The translations under genes were made by a program, and so were the position numbers. Positions 38,872 through 49,408 of a stretch of 64,000 nt of DNA are shown here, piece by piece. The notes below the pieces were generated by a model. The model searched no databases and had not been told where the DNA came from. It worked only from the letters and a program-made list of their open reading frames with translations. The DNA is taken from the NCBI GenBank assembly GCA_907165135.1, contig OU015567.1:1245001-1309000 (forward strand). The letters are read 5' to 3'. The first letter of the stretch is position 1. Every line of letters starts with the position of its first letter. The DNA comes from Oikopleura dioica (Eukaryota > Chordata > Appendicularia > Copelata > Oikopleuridae).

Positions 38872-41800
38872 ATGTTTTTGTTTCTCTTGTTGTCGTTCTC
38901 TGCGGCGGAAGTAATTTGCGACTATGATGAGCCCTGTACAAGGCCATGCAGCGATTCTGTCTGCGAGTTCTTTTGGAACATCGAGCATCGACTGACGGGG
39001 ACTTGGAGGACGACGGACTACGGTTCGAAAAGGAATTATGCGAAAGGGGCGCTGCGAGATTTTCCGATTCGATGGAACAAGACGCGTAACAATTTCGACA
39101 TCGTCCAAGAAGGAATCAACAAAGGAGTCGAAGAAGTGATCGACGAAAACGGAAAAGTGAGGAATCCACTTGATGAGCTCGAAAACCTCCTACTCGTCGA
39201 CGGGCAGCAGATGCGCAAAATTATTACTATCAATGGCCAAATGCCCGGTCCAAATATCATCGTCAACAAAGGAGCGCTTGTGAAAATTCATGTCAAGAGC
39301 AGGGCTCTAAATAGACTAGTCCAGGCTCGGACGTAGTCCGAAGTCTGTCCGGTCTAGCCCGGCCGGACGGACCAGACTTCTGATTTTTGGCTGAGAAAAT
39401 TTTCGGACTAGACCAGACCAGACTTGCCTTTTTCGCCGGACTTAGTCCGAAAAAGTCCGAAAAGTCCGAAAAAGCTGGACCACTTTCAGACTTATGTTTT
39501 AGTCCGAAAAGTCCGAGAAGTCCGAGAAAGTCCGAGAAGACTTGACCACTTCCAGACTACTTACAGACTTATTTTCAGACCAATTAAGTCCGAAAAAGTC
39601 CGAAAAGTCTTCATTTTTCTAAGTGAAACCCTTAAGATAACATCATACACTTGATGCGGTGCCCTTGAAAAGGGTTTAAGCTTAATTTTCATCATAAAAA
39701 AATTGATCAGTTAAGGTGATCATAATGATATAAATGCTTGAAAAATATTTTCACTTTCACTTATCGTTGTGACACCCTTAAGAGGCCTGTGAGTTTGTTT
39801 TCCTTCTAGTGCCCTAGCAACTGTCGAGCTACGAAAGAATCAAAAAATATCTCAAAAAAAGGGGATCAACCCGATATCCGTTTTTGAACAAGTCATTATC
39901 AATTGACGGAAGGGTCCTTAAGGGTACGGGTATCGATTTTGAAAAGGGGTTTATATTGCCTGTAAGACATTTATTTTGTCTTTCATTGAATTCTAGGCAA
40001 AATTTGAGGCATTTTTGTAATAGATTGTAACCTGCGATCATTCGTCGTTTTCGAGATATGAGCGCTAGAAATTTGATCGAAAAAAATTTTTTGGCTTCAA
40101 TTTTTATCAATGAGACCTTTTTTGAAAGCTCAGAGCACGAGAAATATCATGGTGGTCTTGGATTTACTTGAAACATGATACTTTGGATTCTAGAGCCAAA
40201 AACGTGAATCTAACTTTCAAAAAATGCAAAAATCGCCGAGATCAAATTTTCAAAAATTATTTTCGATATAAAAGTTTATTCACTCGTAATAAGCTACTGA
40301 CAAAATTAAGATAAAGGTCCGAACTTTCATACAAAAATATAAAATATGCATGTTTACAGGCTACTTTACTCGGAATACGGCCAGTTTTCGGGCGAATTTC
40401 GACCGAGATCAAAACTTTGACGCGAAATTTTCTTAAAAAAACCTAAGAGGAAGAAAATTTCCTTCTGACAAAATTAAGATCTAGGATAGTTCTTTATCTG
40501 GAAATGATTAGAAACCTTCCACCATTTACAGGTTTTCAGGAATACGGCCTCAAACGTAGCCTGATCGATACCCGTAGCCTTAAGCGACAATATTTCGAAA
40601 TTTATTCGAATTTTTTATCGAAAATTTTTCGAATAATTTTCGGACTTTTTCGGACTAGACCGGACTAGACCGGATTTTTTGGCTTTTTTCTCGGACCAGA
40701 CTTTTTCGGACTTTTTCGGACTTTTCCCGGACTAGACCAGACTTAAAGTCCGAGTTTTCCAATTCGGACCAGACCAGACCAGACTTGTAAATTTCGGCCA
40801 AGTGCCCGGACCTGGACAGACCGGACTTTTGATTTTTGCCTCAGATTTAGAGCCCTGGTCAAGAGTACTATGCATGAAGAGTCATGTAAGTGTTTAAGTC
40901 GATCAAGAAATATTAAGGACCCCCCTCCACACTTTCGATTTTGTCGTTTTTTTTTTTATCAAGATACCCTTAAGTTTCTCTCCACTGGCACGGATTGCAC
41001 CAGGTCGACAACTACTGGAATGACGGTGCGGCCATGTTTTCTCAATGCCCTGTCCACGCGCACAATTCATTTACCTATGTGATGCGAGCAGAGAACTCGG
41101 GAACTCATTGGTACCACTCTCACTACGGAATTCAGCGCGCGGATGGGCTTCACGGCGCATTCATCATTTTAGACGAGGATGAAAAGGCCGAAGAAGTAAG
41201 CTGGATGCCTCTTGTTCTGACAGATTGGTGGAACACTGACTCGACTCATCTCGCTGCGAGCGACCCTTATAGATATGGAAACACCAATGGTAAGCGATTT
41301 ACTGGCGCTGGGACGAAACACTGCCGAACTGATGATAAACCGTTTATGACAGGAACAGGGTTCTATATCGAGTTTCTAGGGATAGTAAAGACTCAATAAT
41401 AGTTTGATACTAAAAAAAATAGATTTTTATTTTGAGAATCTTGTTAAAGGCGTTAAGATGAGTTCTCTTTGCGTTGACTCAATCGTCGCTAACGGACGAG
41501 GACAATTTCGAGTCGTCGATTCTGATGATCAGTTCAACAAGAACAAATTTCAATTCAGCGTGCTTGAAGAACACCGTGTTTCGAAAACAACAAAGAAAAT
41601 TCAACTAAAAACAATTCACGCTGGCTTTGAGCAGCCTATTTTCATCCGAGCCAGAGGTGCCCGAAGATTGATTTTAACTGCTCTTGATGGTCGAAGAGTC
41701 CTTCCTGAAGAGGGCGACGGGATTTTCATGGGAGTGGGAGAGACTGTCAACATCGAAGTGGAATTTCCGCTTGAAGAAGATCGACTTGAGCTGATCGCTG

Positions 41801-42998
41801 AAATCATGTTTGAGGGAATCGGCAAAAGCTCTACACCAACAAAACAGCCATTTGTCAAGATCAGCATCCTTCGAGATGGTCTCGTCAAGGAATTCCAAGT
41901 TGAGAAGCAATTAGTCCCAAGCTACCCAGATGCCGTCGATATCACAGAGAGCGATGTCGACTCTGAGAACGAGACGGTTGAGAAGCTTTTCCTGAACTGC
42001 CCATCCGAAAAAATCGGCGACATAAAATGCAAAACAGTGGTCGACTTCAGACGCGATCTCAAGTTTGAGTCTCGCTTTGCTCATCCGCCTCCATCCATTT
42101 CTGAACAGCCTGACCGCGTCATCGAGCTCAACATGAATTTCGCAATCGGCGCGGCTATAAATGGAATCGAGTTCAAGTATCCAGAGACGCCGTTTTTCGA
42201 TGGAGTTATCGACTCAAAATTGACCAAATGCTCTGAACAAGCCCTGACGTCTGATGGAGGGCACTGTACGAATATTCTTGAAGTTAAGAAAGGAGAGCTG
42301 ATCGAATTTAGGTGAGCATTATTTTGCTCGGTTTTTGGCTTAATCTCATATTTATCTCAAGAGTAACTGCAGCTGAACATCCAGAAAACAAAATCAAGCG
42401 ATGGCAAAGGACCTATCACGCGATCCATCTCCACGGATACGAGTTTATCGTCACCGACATTGGCTTCGGAAGCACCAACAAAACAACTGGCTTTATTGAT
42501 GACCTTCATCCAGCCATCCATTGCAAGGACGATCATTTAAAATGCAATCGGGCGCATTTTGACGAAAAGCTTTTCAAGAAGCTGAGATCCACTCGCGATG
42601 ACCATATTGCTAAGAACACAGTGGTGGTTCCATCGATGGGATATGTGGTTTTTCGGTAAGAAGTCGTTAGATTTTACTAATTACTGTTTATTAAATAAAT
42701 AAAAATCATCAAAACTAATTTTTTAAGTCTGCGAGCTGACAATCCTGGAGTCTGGCCATTTCACTGCCACCAGCTTTTCCACAACTACGAAGGAATGGCG
42801 GTCGCATTTTTTGTCAAAGACGAAGAAGAAAACAAACCTTTTTCCTATCTGCCGAAGAACATGCCTCGCTGCCACGATTACCACCCAAAAGACATTGCAA
42901 TCAAGGAAGTGTCAATCAACCAAATGACCTCCTCCGGAATTTCAGCGATATTTTCAATATTTCTTCTTCTGATTATTTTTGCTTTTCAAAACGAATAA
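38872..42998 (+). CDS. multicopper oxidase (laccase-like), exon 1 split by a transposon
   Basis: Extracellular copper oxidase using O2. Exons: 38872-39299 continued at 40866-40885, then 40975-41289, 41450-42311, 42362-42655, 42728-42998; without the insert this is 729 aa in one frame. It has a signal peptide (FLFLLLSFSAAEV) and a hydrophobic C-terminus (membrane or GPI anchor). All copper motifs are present: LHWHGLHQ, GTHWYHSHYG, HAIHLHGYEF and WPFHCHQLFHNYEGMAV (type 1 Cys). A 1,558-bp hAT-like element sits in exon 1 after VKIHVKS; its 8-bp target duplication gtcaagag lies inside the codons. As sequenced, translation would stop about 12 codons into the element unless it is removed from the transcript. 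AATAAA overlaps the stop codon. Confidence 0.9.
39300..40857. mobile_element. hAT-like element inside the multicopper oxidase exon
   Basis: Inverted ends CAGGGCTCTAAAT and ATTTAGAGCCCTG with a perfect 8-bp duplication gtcaagag (39292-39299, 40858-40865). Both subterminal regions consist of gtccgaaaaagtccg-type repeats in opposite orientation. No transposase ORF, so non-autonomous. A second element (39918-40583) is nested in it. Confidence 0.92.
39918..40583. mobile_element. TTAA element, family A-related, nested
   Basis: TTAAGGGTACGGGTATCGAT and atcgatacccgtagccttaa as ends, TTAA on both sides, 666 bp. The interior shares words with family A (gagatatg.gc.ctagaaattt, gaaagctcagag, ctagagccaaaaa). 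Confidence 0.85.
40913..40973. repeat. 61-bp TTAA...TTAA remnant in an intron
   Basis: TTAAGGACCCCCC at the left and ACCCTTAA at the right, in the first intron of the multicopper oxidase. The right TTAA plus the next G forms the splice acceptor. Confidence 0.4.
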
Positions 42999-43009
42999 AC
43001 AATAAAAAC

Positions 43010-43560
43010 AAAGCTTTGTTCCGAAAACTTTTTTTATTCTAAAATTTTAGAATGACTGAAATTTTTTTCGAAAAATTGGGTCAGAATTAGTTTTCAATTC
43101 AACCTTTTTTAAATCTATAGACTATAGTAGTACCATTATGTCCGAACTGGGTCAAGTCTTGACGTCAAGACTTTTCCAATAGTATTTCTTATACATCTGC
43201 AGCATAGGGAAACATGCAGCCATCATTTTCGTTAAATGCGAACAAATGAGATATTTTCAAACTGTCGATATGGGCCGAGCTTGCTTTTTTCTATCTTATT
43301 ATTGATAAGACGTATGTGACATACAGTATGTCAAATAGCTCAAACAGAAGAGCAAATATAAATAATGTTTTAAAATGGAAAAATTTGAGAAAAAGGAAGA
43401 GCATGACAGCTTGCCGGATGTTGAGAAGATTCGATGCTCCAGAATCTTTGCTGCGCGTTTTATCTAGAAGATTCGACAGAAATTCATTCCAGTTGTGTAC
43501 TATCATCGAGAAAGTTCAGTTCATTTTTTGAATGAATAAACATCTGGGTTTGAGGTCTTC
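43010..43560. other. intergenic
   Basis: AT-rich 3' flank of the oxidase gene; overlapping short frames on both strands near 43300-43500 look like noise. Confidence 0.45.
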
Positions 43561-43566
43561 TGGTAG

Positions 43567-44261
43567 TTAAGGGATCACCCCCCGATTTTTCAAAACTTTG
43601 GCACCGGCCATTATTGCCTATGATAAGATTCCTCGTGTTCTGAGAATCATTTTGATCTATGATAGTACCCCTTTACATAAATGCATCCCCGAAATTTTGG
43701 CTCCCAAAGTTCGGGAAAATGCATGTAAATTGTTCTTAGCGTGAAAATCGCAATTTTTTTCGATTTTTCATTGTCATCGAAATAGGACAAATAAGGGGTC
43801 TATTGAAAGCTTAGAATGTGTAGATTACGAAAATAATAACCTCACTTGAATTTTCGGCCAATTGTTGGCGCTAGAGAGCATTTAAACACCCAAAAAACGG
43901 CAAAAATGGTATCAAAAAGTTTTACAACAAGAATTTTTTTATTAACTTATCCGATCATGCTGATTCTACCAAAAAATAAAGATGAGCGCCTATACTTTTA
44001 GATAAATTAAAAAGATTTTGAATCCTAAAGCCCAAAAAAAAGTAGATACGATTTGAAAATGGCCTAAAATGGCCATTTTTCAAAATGTTAATCACTTTGA
44101 CGGCCTGTAATGCATAAGCAAATGTTTTGCTGGCAAGCTGATTCTACCAGAATTTGCTCCTTTCAAAGCGGGCATTCTAATGCGCCCAAAACCAGCTTCC
44201 TACGTAAGCTCAAAAAAAAGTAGATAGAGGTCAAAGTTGGCGAAATCGGGGGATCCCTTAA
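43567..44261. mobile_element. TTAA element, GGGATC family
   Basis: TTAAGGGATCACCCCCCGAT and cgaaatcgggggatcccttaa-type ends, TTAA at both edges, 695 bp, no ORF. The interior carries duplicated words (caaaaaaaagtagatacg, twice). Confidence 0.85.
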
Positions 44262-44639
44262 ATACGGTGGCGGAAATAAATGGTTGCGGTTTTCATTGTA
44301 TAAAGGCAGTCTTTTGTAAGCTTAGCTTACTTCTCAAAGGTCATGTCGACTTGACATAAACTAAGGGTAGTAAAACTGCCAAAAGTTCAGTCTTTAAAAA
44401 ATATTTTTTTTTAATCTGGAGTTTTCTTCTTATTATAGTTATCAAGAAAGCGTTTTTGCCAAAATTTTAATCTGGAAAAATTAAATTTATTCACAGAAAA
44501 TGCTCTTTGCTGTCTTTTTGATAAAAAAAATGATAACGTTCCTTTCTTTTACCTTGATAAAAATCAATTTTGAGTAACAACGAGTATAAATAAGAAAAAT
44601 CTTCCTATTCAATATGAATCATATTATATGATGAATAGG

Positions 44640-44702
44640 GTAACCCTCATTCTCCCAGAACCGTCATCTGCCCAGACCCTCATTCTCCCAGGACCTTCAT
44701 CT
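44640..44702 (+). repeat. two tandem ~30-bp units
   Basis: accctcattctcccagaacc gtcatctg and accctcattctcccaggacc ttcatctg in tandem, upstream of the GST gene. Confidence 0.6.
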
Positions 44703-44951
44703 GAATATTGTAGATTGACAAAATCATATTACAATTGTATCCAAAAATGCCAAGAAAAATATTTATTCTTATCACGGAAGGTAAACAGTAGTCATTCCGG
44801 CGCAGAGAGATCTAGGTCGGGTATATTTACGTTTCTGGAAAATTCTACGAGGCGCTCTACCGCTCCATCGGCGCGAATAAAAGCGACGCGCCAATTGGGC
44901 ATTTCAAGAGAAGTAAAAAACTCTAAAGCGACTTTTTCAAGGAGAAAAAAG

Positions 44952-45723
44952 ATGGTTGCTGAATTCGTCTACTTTGATATCCACGGCCTTGGTGTCATGC
45001 CACGACTTGTGATGGCAGCTGGCGGTGTCGAGTTTACTGATACTCGTGTTACCTTCCCTCAGTGGCCTGAGCTCAAGAAAAGTAAGTTTTTAATAAATTT
45101 TTTTTTCTTTACAACCATTCTAGCGATGCCACTTGGTCAAGTTCCGATCCTAAAAACCGACGGTCTGACCATCAACCAATCCAATGCCATCATCAACTGG
45201 GCCGTTCGAGCCGGCGATCTACCAAAGCTCTCTTGTGAGGAGTCTTCCAAATCTGACATGGTCGCCGAAACCTGCCGAGAAGTCTTTGATGGAGTCCGCA
45301 TTCCAGCTTTTGCCGCCATGCGAGCTATTGATGAGAGCAAAAAGGTAAGAGAAACCGTTCGCTCATCATTTCAATCTTTGAAATCAAGGAAGAACGATCT
45401 GCCGCTTTCCGAGACACCGCGAAAGCTAAGCTTCTCGAGCAGCTCCCTAAACTCGAAACCATTCTCAAACATGTCGGAGCTGGTGAAACTGGAATTGCCG
45501 CTGGAAAAATCACTCTTGGAGACCTCTACCTCCGTAAGATCAAGTTTTTGACACGGCATCTTGATTTTTCCGTTCAGTGAACATCGGGCTTCTCTCCTAC
45601 GATTTGGGAACTTGCGACTCTGTCCCAAAATCTGTGATGGCGATTGCCGAGACTCTTCGAAAGAACGACCGAATCGCTGCCTTTTTTGAAAAAGAAAAGG
45701 AGACCAAATTCTTTCCCTTCTAA
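44952..45723 (+). CDS. glutathione S-transferase, sigma-like
   Basis: Cytosolic enzyme conjugating glutathione or isomerising prostaglandin H2-type substrates. Four exons (44952-45081, 45124-45344, 45389-45533, 45578-45723), GT-AG throughout, 213 aa, normal length. The N-terminal thioredoxin-like domain has the catalytic Tyr region VYFDIHGLG, the strand TRVTFPQWPELKK and the cis-Pro site MPLGQVPILKTDG, followed by NQSNAIINW for glutathione binding. The helical C-terminal domain ends ETKFFPF. The frame is open far upstream, but the ATG at 44952 matches family length. AATAAA at 45741. Confidence 0.93.
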
Positions 45724-45840
45724 ATTCCAATTCGAATCCAAATAAACTCTTTTCTGACAAAACTCTTGGTCGATTTTTTTCTTATATTTGTTTCTATCAA
45801 AATTGGATACTTAGTATTACCAAGTTGGTAATGTGTCTAT

Positions 45841-46195
45841 TTAAGGACCCCCCCCCCCGTCAACACTTTTCGAAAAATCTATTTTCGGTTTTTCAATATT
45901 TTGACCCCGGAAATGGATTCTATGGGTCAAAATACGATTTCGAGGCTTCATTTTTTGGGGGTTCTATCTCGACTCTAAGACCCTCAAAATCGCGATTGAA
46001 AATCGGACTTTTCACCGAAAAATGACGAAAATGACCTTATTTTGCTTAAATTTTTGATTTTCATTGGTCAAAAAGGGCTCCGAACAAGTTTTTATTAGGT
46101 ATAAAACTTCCAGGCAGAATAAGAAACCAAAATATGGCTATTTTGAAATTTTCGACTTCTTTAGGAAAATTGTTTACGGGGGGGGGGGTCCTCAA
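45841..46195. mobile_element. TTAA element, C-run family B
   Basis: Left end ttaagga, 11 C, gtcaacactttt; right end tttac, 11 G, tcctcaa (TCAA instead of TTAA). The interior matches the copies at 46886 and 63671 (tctatctcgactct ... ccctcaaaatcgcgat). Confidence 0.8.
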
Positions 46196-46447
46196 ATTTT
46201 TTCCATTAACCAACTCTTCAAAGTGATGAGCAAACCGTTATTTCAATGGTGGGAGCGAAAAATTGATAAGAAACTCTCGTATTCGGTCTCAGTGATACTC
46301 ATCCGGACTCCGGAGTAAGACTCATTCAGCCGAGAATCAGACCTTTCAAATTAAACTTCAGAGAGCTGTTTTTTATTTTTTTTTTATTTTACTTAATATA
46401 TAAATTGAATTTTCGTAAAAATGGATTCTTTAGAGGTTTGAATAAAA

Positions 46448-48338
46448 ATGATAGAGGAGTTTCGTCGGTCCACTATCCAGAAAATCCGAGATCATCCTAA
46501 TTCTCAGATTTTGTTCGAACTTATTTTTAAACGATTGAAATTCGAAGATCTCGCTCTAATTGCGCCAATCGTTTTGGAGAAAGTTGAGGATGGATACGGC
46601 AGTTTCGATTCTCTCTTCAGCCCCGAATTCTCGAGTTACGCTCTCAATCGTCATTACAAAAGTGATGCTATTCTGGCGCTTGTTGGGGAAGAATTTCAAA
46701 GAGAAAATAATAGAAAACCTGAAACACTGTCAGAAGTCGCCCAGATCATTCAAAAAAGAATCGATTTGAGAAACAACAGGAGAAATTTGAAGATAAAGAC
46801 AACAATCGACTTCAGCACGGATAAATCGCGCGTCGAATTTTCCCGATCATATGTAAGTAGCACTAATTTAAGAAATTAAGTAGAATTAAGGACCCCCCCC
46901 GTCAACAATTTTCCTCAAAAAATTGAAAATTTCAAAACAGCCATATCTTGGCTTCTGAGTGTCCCTGGAAATTTCATCCATCATAAAAACTTATTATGAG
47001 CACTTTTTGACCAGTAAACATCTATAATATTGGCAAAATTGGGACGTTTTTGTCATTTTTCGTCAAAAAGTCCAATTTTCAAACGCGATTTTGAGGGTGT
47101 TAGAGTCGAGATAAACCCCCCAAAAAATGAAACCATTTCCGGGGTTAAAATTTTGAAATTCCGAAAATAGATTTTTCGAAAATTGTTGACGGGGGTCCTT
47201 AATCATATTTAGCTTATCAAAATCAACGAATCGAAGCCGAGGCACTCTCCGCTGACGAAAGATGATGTCCTTCTTTTCAAAATAAACCGGGAAAATTCCA
47301 ATCCGAAGCTTCAACTTGTCGATCCGTCGTTTTTGACTCAATATGATTACAAAGACTTATCGTTATTGGTCTCAAAGGGGCTTAATTTAGAAAATCTTAA
47401 AGGTACAGTAGTATCAAAATAATTCTTATTTACTGTTTATAGGAATTAAAAGCTATGAAAATGACAAATGCATATTGCTGGTCTCCCAGTTGCATGACTT
47501 TGCACATTCACTCGACTACAATATTTCTCGACAACGAGCTTGGCGAAATCTCATTGATAATCCCAAAAGAAACATTCACCCCGTTCTTATAGAGAATCGA
47601 CATTTGGAGAACAAAGAAAAGTATGAAATGCCTATGACAATTGAGTTTTTCAATTTTGCTGACGGCAACAACAAGTTGATCTGGGCATATGATTTTGTCC
47701 TCAGACTTCCATATTACGATTACGACTTTGCAGAAATAAGATTTATCGATGATGGCTTGTGGCTTTTATTGATAGAATTATTCTATCAGGAGGAGATCGA
47801 AAAGATACTCTTCATCAATCTTGAGAAAGATGAAGTTAAGTCCTACAGATTACCGCAGGAATTCTCTGTAGAGTCAGCATTCTACGGTTATAACGAATCC
47901 TCTCTTTACTTTCTTAGAGAAGCAGACATCCAATACCAATATCATTCGAACTGTGATCCAAACGACAGAGATAAATTTCTTATCTTTGGATATTTTAAAA
48001 ATGAAGATTCTGACGATTCCGGAGGATATCTTGATTGTCTGGAGTATATTTGTTTCTTCGAACGAGGGAAATTGACGAAAGAATCAGTCCTCAAAATCGG
48101 AACCAAGGGATTTATGCATCTTGTCTTAAATAAAAGGGAAACCAAATCGAAGGTCTTCACGATTACGATAGACGAGATCAAGAAACTTCTTCTCGGGGCT
48201 GATGAAATCACACGTGCACTCGGCTTTCCTGGTATTTATGATCCTGATGATCCTGATCACTTGGAAATACCAACATTACCACTTATCAGACTTGGTAACT
48301 CGATTTTTCCCATCTTAAAATTGAACGATTTCAGATGA
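46448..48338 (+). CDS. F-box-like protein, unknown target
   Basis: Three exons (46448-46852, 47213-47402, 47443-48338), GT-AG, give 496 aa. The N-terminal segment SQILFELIFKRLKFEDLALI resembles an F-box (SCF ubiquitin-ligase adaptor) but lacks the usual Pro. The long remainder alternates acidic and aromatic strands (EFFNFADGNNKLIWAYDFVL, FIDDGLWLLLIELFYQEEIE, LYFLREADIQYQYH), like the beta-propeller-type regions of such proteins, without a clear repeat signature. No membrane segment. Intron 1 holds a family-B MITE (46886-47202); without it the intron would be 47 bp. Confidence 0.7.
46886..47202. mobile_element. TTAA element, C-run family B, intronic
   Basis: TTAAGGACCCCCCCCGTCAA on the left, ttgacgggggtccttaa on the right, TTAA at both edges, 317 bp. 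Lies inside intron 1 of the F-box-like gene. Confidence 0.88.
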
Positions 48339-48344
48339 GTTATG

Positions 48345-49400
48345 CATCAAAAAATTCGAAGATTTATCCGAAAATTTAGATCAAGAGCAATCTGACTGTA
48401 GTGGTTTTACAGAATTGCTCTAATTACGATCACGCCGCGGGGCAAAGCAAAGCTTGCCACGCGAGCACGGCGCGTAAGTGAAAATGATGGCGCACTAGCG
48501 CTGGCGAAATAATCGACTCTAAAACGCGCGCCCTTCCTGAAAAACCAAATAATCCGTTTTAAAACGCCGCTCTTCAAATTATTCTCACGTCCTGATGCTC
48601 GAAATCCGATAAATCCGCTAAAATGGAATTATTCCTTTTCCAGTGACAAAATCCGTTGGTAACGAATTATTACGTTCAATGTTCAATTTATCCGATGGAA
48701 ACGATACGATCGAATAACAGCCGATTAATCTACTGGGAACCCGAAAATTTGAAAAACTATAAAAACCGCTCACCATCTCTCTCACAGTCATTCTCACTTT
48801 TGCTCGCTCAGAGAATAGATCAAATAAAAAGCTCAAAAACCTTACTCTTTTTATACACAGCCAACTTTGCTCAGTTGTCTGTATATTTCTCTTGTGTTCA
48901 CTTATTTGCATAGGTTGCAAAACCATTACATGACATCGGATTCATTGATGGCAACAAGCTTCATTTACTCGTCTAAATCGTTGAGTTATTATTACAGCAG
49001 ACATTCATATGTTAATAAAAGAAATAATTTTTTTTTCCGTCAAAACTCACGTTATAAAATAGAAACAAAAGATAGTGGTGATATATTTATTACAAATATT
49101 TATACGGCACAGAGCGTGAAAAACTCACGAGAGTCATCTTCAAATGTTCAAATCATCCGATACTCTTTGTTGTCTTCACTTTTCGTTTTTGGTAAACTTG
49201 GCTGCATTTTTGGCAATAAGGTGATTGAGAGTCTCAAAGCGCGGGCGAAAATTTACATGGAGAGGTTTAAGGGTGTGGTTGTGTATTATTTTGTGCGAGA
49301 AAAAAAGGGTTGTTTTATACAAGTTTGCATGTGAATTTTGTTGTGTAAACTGAACTAGAAAAAATGAAGTTTTTTTCTATGTTGTAAAAATTTTAGTGTC
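48345..49400. other. intergenic
   Basis: Contains a GC-rich patch (48425-48475, cacgccgcggggcaaagc ... gcgagcacggcgcg). The frames at 48656-49334 are AT-biased and show no domain. Confidence 0.45.
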
Positions 49401-49408
49401 GGGGTCTC

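Noticed and set aside
48867-49334. 155-codon plus ORF
   Set aside because: Tyr/Ser-rich translation of AT-rich sequence, no splice sites or domain.
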